Shown here: piece by piece, positions 5,404 through 7,319 of the stretch
Position numbering within the stretch: position 1 is the stretch's first letter
Layout of the letters: every line of letters starts with the position of its first letter
Source of the DNA: JACQAI01 sp035507915
GTDB lineage: Bacteria > Pseudomonadota > Alphaproteobacteria > Elsterales > Elsteraceae
Assembly: GCA_035507915.1 (NCBI GenBank)
Contig: DATJNS010000391.1
Coordinates: 1-7,319 of the forward strand
Length of the DNA: 7,319 nucleotides
Direction: 5' to 3'
Program-made: the position numbers and the translations under genes
Notes under the pieces: generated by a model
Told to the model about the DNA's origin: nothing
What the model saw: the letters and a program-made list of their open reading frames with translations, nothing else
Database searches by the model: none

Positions 5404-6291
5404 TCAGACCGCCTCGGCGAGGCCGATGGTCTCGGGAATGATGTGCAGGTCCGCCGGCAGGTGCATGGTCGCGCGCTTCATCAGGCGCCGCTCGGTCGGC
5501 GGGAACGGGTCGCGCCGGTGCAGGAGGAACCCGTTGCTCCACAGCAACGTGTCGCCGACCTGCCAGTCATGCGCATAGACGAACTCCGGACGCGTCGCGA
5601 ATTCGGCGAGCTCGTCGAGCAGGCGGCCGGCTTCCGCCTCCGCCATGCCGACGATGCCGATGCTGGTCGTCGGATCGAGGTACAGGGCCTTCTTGCCGGT
5701 CAGCGGATGGGTGTGCACCAGGGGATGGGCGACATCCGGCGTGCGCTTGCGGCCCGCCTCCGGCAGCTTCTGGTCGGCGCCCTTGAACATGTTGAGACGC
5801 TTCTGATAGCGGAACACCGCGGTCTTGCCCTCGATCGCCGACTTCAGGCGCTCGGGCAGCGCGTCGTACGCGGCCGCCAGACTGGCCCAATAGGTGCGGC
5901 CGCCCTGATGGGCGATCTCCACGGCGTAGAGCGCCGCGCCGGTCGCCGGATGCGCCATATAGGCCTGGTCCGAATGCCACTCGACCTCGCCGTCGCCCAG
6001 GCCGCCGAGCGCGTTGCCGTCGCCGTCCTTGAGGTTGGTGATCAGGCCGATCTCCGGCCGCACGCGCGACGCCCAGTCGGTGCGCACCGTGCGCTCCAGC
6101 GAGCCGAACAGCGCGCAGAAATCCGCGTACTCGTCCTCCGACAGCGATTGGCGGCGGAACACCAGCAGCCCGTGCTCGGCGAACAGCTTGCGCAGGCGCT
6201 CGACGTCGGCGCGCCCGAGCGGTTCCCATAGCCGGAGCCCCGTGATCTCGGCCGCAAAGCTGCCTGCGAGCGGACGCACATCCATGGCCAT
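5404..6291 (-). CDS. TauD/TfdA-family 2-oxoglutarate, Fe(II)-dependent dioxygenase, 295 aa
   Basis: A cytoplasmic non-heme iron enzyme expected to hydroxylate its substrate while decarboxylating 2-oxoglutarate to succinate. The facial triad is visible: H106 and D108 in WHSDQAYM (the H-x-D motif) and H258 in GFLLHRRDPF. R273 (MKRATMHL) or R269 (TERRLM) would bind the 2-oxoglutarate carboxylate. The N-terminus VRPLAGSFAAEITGLRLWEP and FAEHGLLVFRRQSLSEDEYADF are typical of the family, whose members oxidise taurine, phenoxyacetates, sulfonates, carnitine-like compounds and others. The substrate is not identifiable. An upstream in-frame ATG (ending 6366) is rejected because it lies in the regulatory region and adds a Gly/Pro-rich leader. 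The ATG at 6289-6291 has AAGGA 7 nt before it, and the protein then begins MAMDVRPL at the usual position. It is the first gene of the cluster, divergent from lysR. Confidence 0.92.
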   Translation of the reverse strand: MAMDVRPLAGSFAAEITGLRLWEPLGRADVERLRKLFAEHGLLVFRRQSLSEDEYADFCALFGSLERTVRTDWASRVRPEIGLITNLKDGDGNALGGLGDGEVEWHSDQAYMAHPATGAALYAVEIAHQGGRTYWASLAAAYDALPERLKSAIEGKTAVFRYQKRLNMFKGADQKLPEAGRKRTPDVAHPLVHTHPLTGKKALYLDPTTSIGIVGMAEAEAGRLLDELAEFATRPEFVYAHDWQVGDTLLWSNGFLLHRRDPFPPTERRLMKRATMHLPADLHIIPETIGLAEAV

Positions 6292-6298
6292 GCGAGCT

Positions 6299-6303
6299 TC
6301 CTT
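6299..6303 (-). promoter_or_regulatory. Shine-Dalgarno of the dioxygenase, decides the start
   Basis: AAGGA (complement of TCCTT) is 7 nt before the ATG at 6289-6291, within GGGGAAGGAAGC. It supports the 295-residue form over the longer frame. Confidence 0.75.
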
Positions 6304-6329
6304 CCCCTGGGGCCGCGAACCCGCGCCAG

Positions 6330-6358
6330 TTGGACCCGGCGCCCAACCTCTGTAAAAT
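6330..6358 (+). promoter_or_regulatory. Predicted sigma-70 promoter for lysR
   Basis: TTGGAC (6330-6335), a 17-bp spacer and TAAAAT (6353-6358). The -10 matches the consensus in 5 of 6 positions and the -35 in 3 of 6, with ideal spacing, in a locally AT-rich patch of a GC-rich genome. Transcription would begin near 6365, giving a short leader. No equally good promoter is visible on the other strand for the dioxygenase cluster, which fits a promoter that needs LysR activation. Confidence 0.5.
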
Positions 6359-6371
6359 GAATTCAATGCAT
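6357..6371. promoter_or_regulatory. Candidate LysR-type operator (T-N11-A box)
   Basis: ATGAATTCAATGCAT has ATG/CAT arms and the T-N11-A spacing used by LysR-type regulators. It overlaps the -10 and likely start site of lysR, so binding there could repress lysR while activating the divergent dioxygenase cluster, a common arrangement for the family. The motif is short and loose, so it is suggestive only. Confidence 0.4.
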
Positions 6372-6381
6372 AGGATTATTC

Positions 6382-7319
6382 GTGCCGAGAATGTCGAGAA
6401 ATCCCGCCGCCAGCCCCCGCCCCGATAGTGACCGGGTGTTCGCCGGACGCATCCCGCGGCATCTGCGCGCCGTCGACTTCCGCCTGCTGCTGGCGTTCGA
6501 CGCGCTGATCACCGAACGCCACGTGAGCCGGGCGGCGGCCGCGGTCGGGCTCAGTCAGCCGGCGATGAGCCATGCGCTGGCGAAGCTCCGGCAGCAGTTC
6601 GACGACCCCTTGTTGGCGCGCACGTCGACCGGCCTGGAGCCGACGCCCAAGGCGCTCGACCTGATCGAGCCGGTGCGCGAGGCCATCCGTCAGGTCAACC
6701 GGCTGTTCACCGAGGGCCCGAGCTTCGACCCGCGGACGTCCTCCGACGCCTTCGCCGTGCGCATGGGCGACCTGAACGAGGTCCTGTTCCTGCCGCAGCT
6801 CCTGCGCATGCTCCAGGAGCGCGCGCCCAACATGACGGTGACGGTGGAGCACCTGCCGCCCTCCGAGACGGTGCGCGCCCTGGAGGCGAGCGCCATCGAC
6901 TTCGCCGTCAGCGCGCTGATCAAGCATTCGAAGTCGGTCCATTCGGTGGAGCTCAGTCGGGACCGCATGGTCTGCGTCATGCGCAAGGGGCATCCGGCGG
7001 CCGATCGCCGCCTGACCCTGCGCGCCTTCCTGTCGCTCCGGCATCTCCGCATCGTGCAATCGGCGGGCGACGTGCGCTTCGTCGAGGAGGCCTTGTCGAG
7101 GCGCGGCCTGCGCCGGCGCGTCGTGGCGACGACGCCGCATTGGCTCGCCGCGTCCTACATGATCGAGCGCAGCGACCTCGTGACCGCGTTGCCGGAGAGC
7201 ATGATGCGCCGGCTCAACCGGGATGGCCGGTTCGTCGTGCGCGCGCTCCCGGTCGGCGGCAACGAATTCTCGTGGCGGCTCTACTGGCACCGCCGGTACG
7301 ACGCCCGGCCGGCGCACCG
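6382..7319 (+). CDS. LysR-family transcriptional regulator, NodD/PcpR-like (3' truncated by window)
   Basis: The frame is open to the window end; no stop is reached in 312 codons. An N-terminal winged HTH is clear: VDFRLLLAFDALITERHVS followed by RAAAAVGLSQPAMSHALAKL, then RQQFDDPLLARTSTGLEPTP. The phrase DALITERHVSRAA with LSQPAMSHAL is the style of the NodD/LinR/PcpR branch, whose members often sense aromatic or phenolic effectors. The effector domain follows (DAFAVRMGDLNEVLFLPQLL, VCVMRKGHPAA, VTALPESMMRRL, FSWRLYWHRRYDARPAH). By family length only about 10-20 residues are missing. Two starts are possible: GTG 6382, with AGGA (6372-6375) 6 nt upstream, preferred here, and ATG 6391 with no clear site. 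Both add about 25 residues before the usual start of the HTH domain. It is divergent from the dioxygenase cluster, its likely target, and is probably autoregulated through the box at 6357-6371. Confidence 0.88.
   Translation, partial: MPRMSRNPAASPRPDSDRVFAGRIPRHLRAVDFRLLLAFDALITERHVSRAAAAVGLSQPAMSHALAKLRQQFDDPLLARTSTGLEPTPKALDLIEPVREAIRQVNRLFTEGPSFDPRTSSDAFAVRMGDLNEVLFLPQLLRMLQERAPNMTVTVEHLPPSETVRALEASAIDFAVSALIKHSKSVHSVELSRDRMVCVMRKGHPAADRRLTLRAFLSLRHLRIVQSAGDVRFVEEALSRRGLRRRVVATTPHWLAASYMIERSDLVTALPESMMRRLNRDGRFVVRALPVGGNEFSWRLYWHRRYDARPAH

Noticed and set aside
6292..6366. Longer N-terminus for the dioxygenase from the ATG ending at 6366
   Set aside because: It would read through the divergent regulatory region, has no Shine-Dalgarno, and adds a Gly/Pro-rich stretch unlike the family. 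ATG 6291 has AAGGA at good spacing.

Overview
The window looks like a chromosomal segment of a GC-rich alphaproteobacterium. The evidence is the C-terminus of an RpoD-type sigma factor (RIRQIEAKALRKLKHPSRS, then RKLRSFLDT), an orphan Bug-family receptor, a TauD/TfdA dioxygenase and a NodD/PcpR-like LysR regulator. This mix is typical of Hyphomicrobiales/Rhodospirillales genomes such as Bradyrhizobium or Reyranella relatives. The genus is a guess; the class is fairly safe.

Layout. The 3' end of rpoD (1-88) is followed by two complete IS1380-family insertion sequences in tail-to-tail orientation: copy A (89-1747, transposase on +) and copy B (1861-3514, transposase on -). Between them lie 105 bp of original intergenic DNA holding a palindromic repeat. 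Each IS is flanked by CTAG, and these four CTAGs are the only ones in the window. Copy A sits on the rpoD stop codon and regenerates it. Copy B sits 6 bp before the start codon of a small secreted NTF2-like/DUF4440-type protein (3525-3992). The two transposases are intact (460 and 459 aa), about 80% identical by eye, and carry the DDE residues and the Y-x2-R-x3-E motif.

The second half is a metabolic locus. A minus-strand cluster reads 2OG-Fe(II) dioxygenase (5404-6291), then Bug-type tricarboxylate receptor (4366-5355), then YciI-like protein (4024-4317), with 48-bp gaps. It converges on the NTF2-like gene across a small hairpin at 3995-4011. A LysR regulator (6382 to the window end, 3' truncated) is transcribed divergently. 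The shared 90-bp intergenic region holds a good lysR promoter and an overlapping T-N11-A box. The simplest reading is a LysR-controlled uptake/oxidation module for an unidentified small organic acid or aromatic carboxylate.

The most interesting signal is in the IS leaders. In both copies an inverted repeat (10 bp in A, 12 bp in B) pairs the transposase start codon with sequence about 60 nt upstream. A second stem is nested inside and the Shine-Dalgarno lies between the two stems. This looks like the device that other IS families use to silence transposase translation from read-through transcripts, and copy A lies directly downstream of rpoD, in the same orientation.
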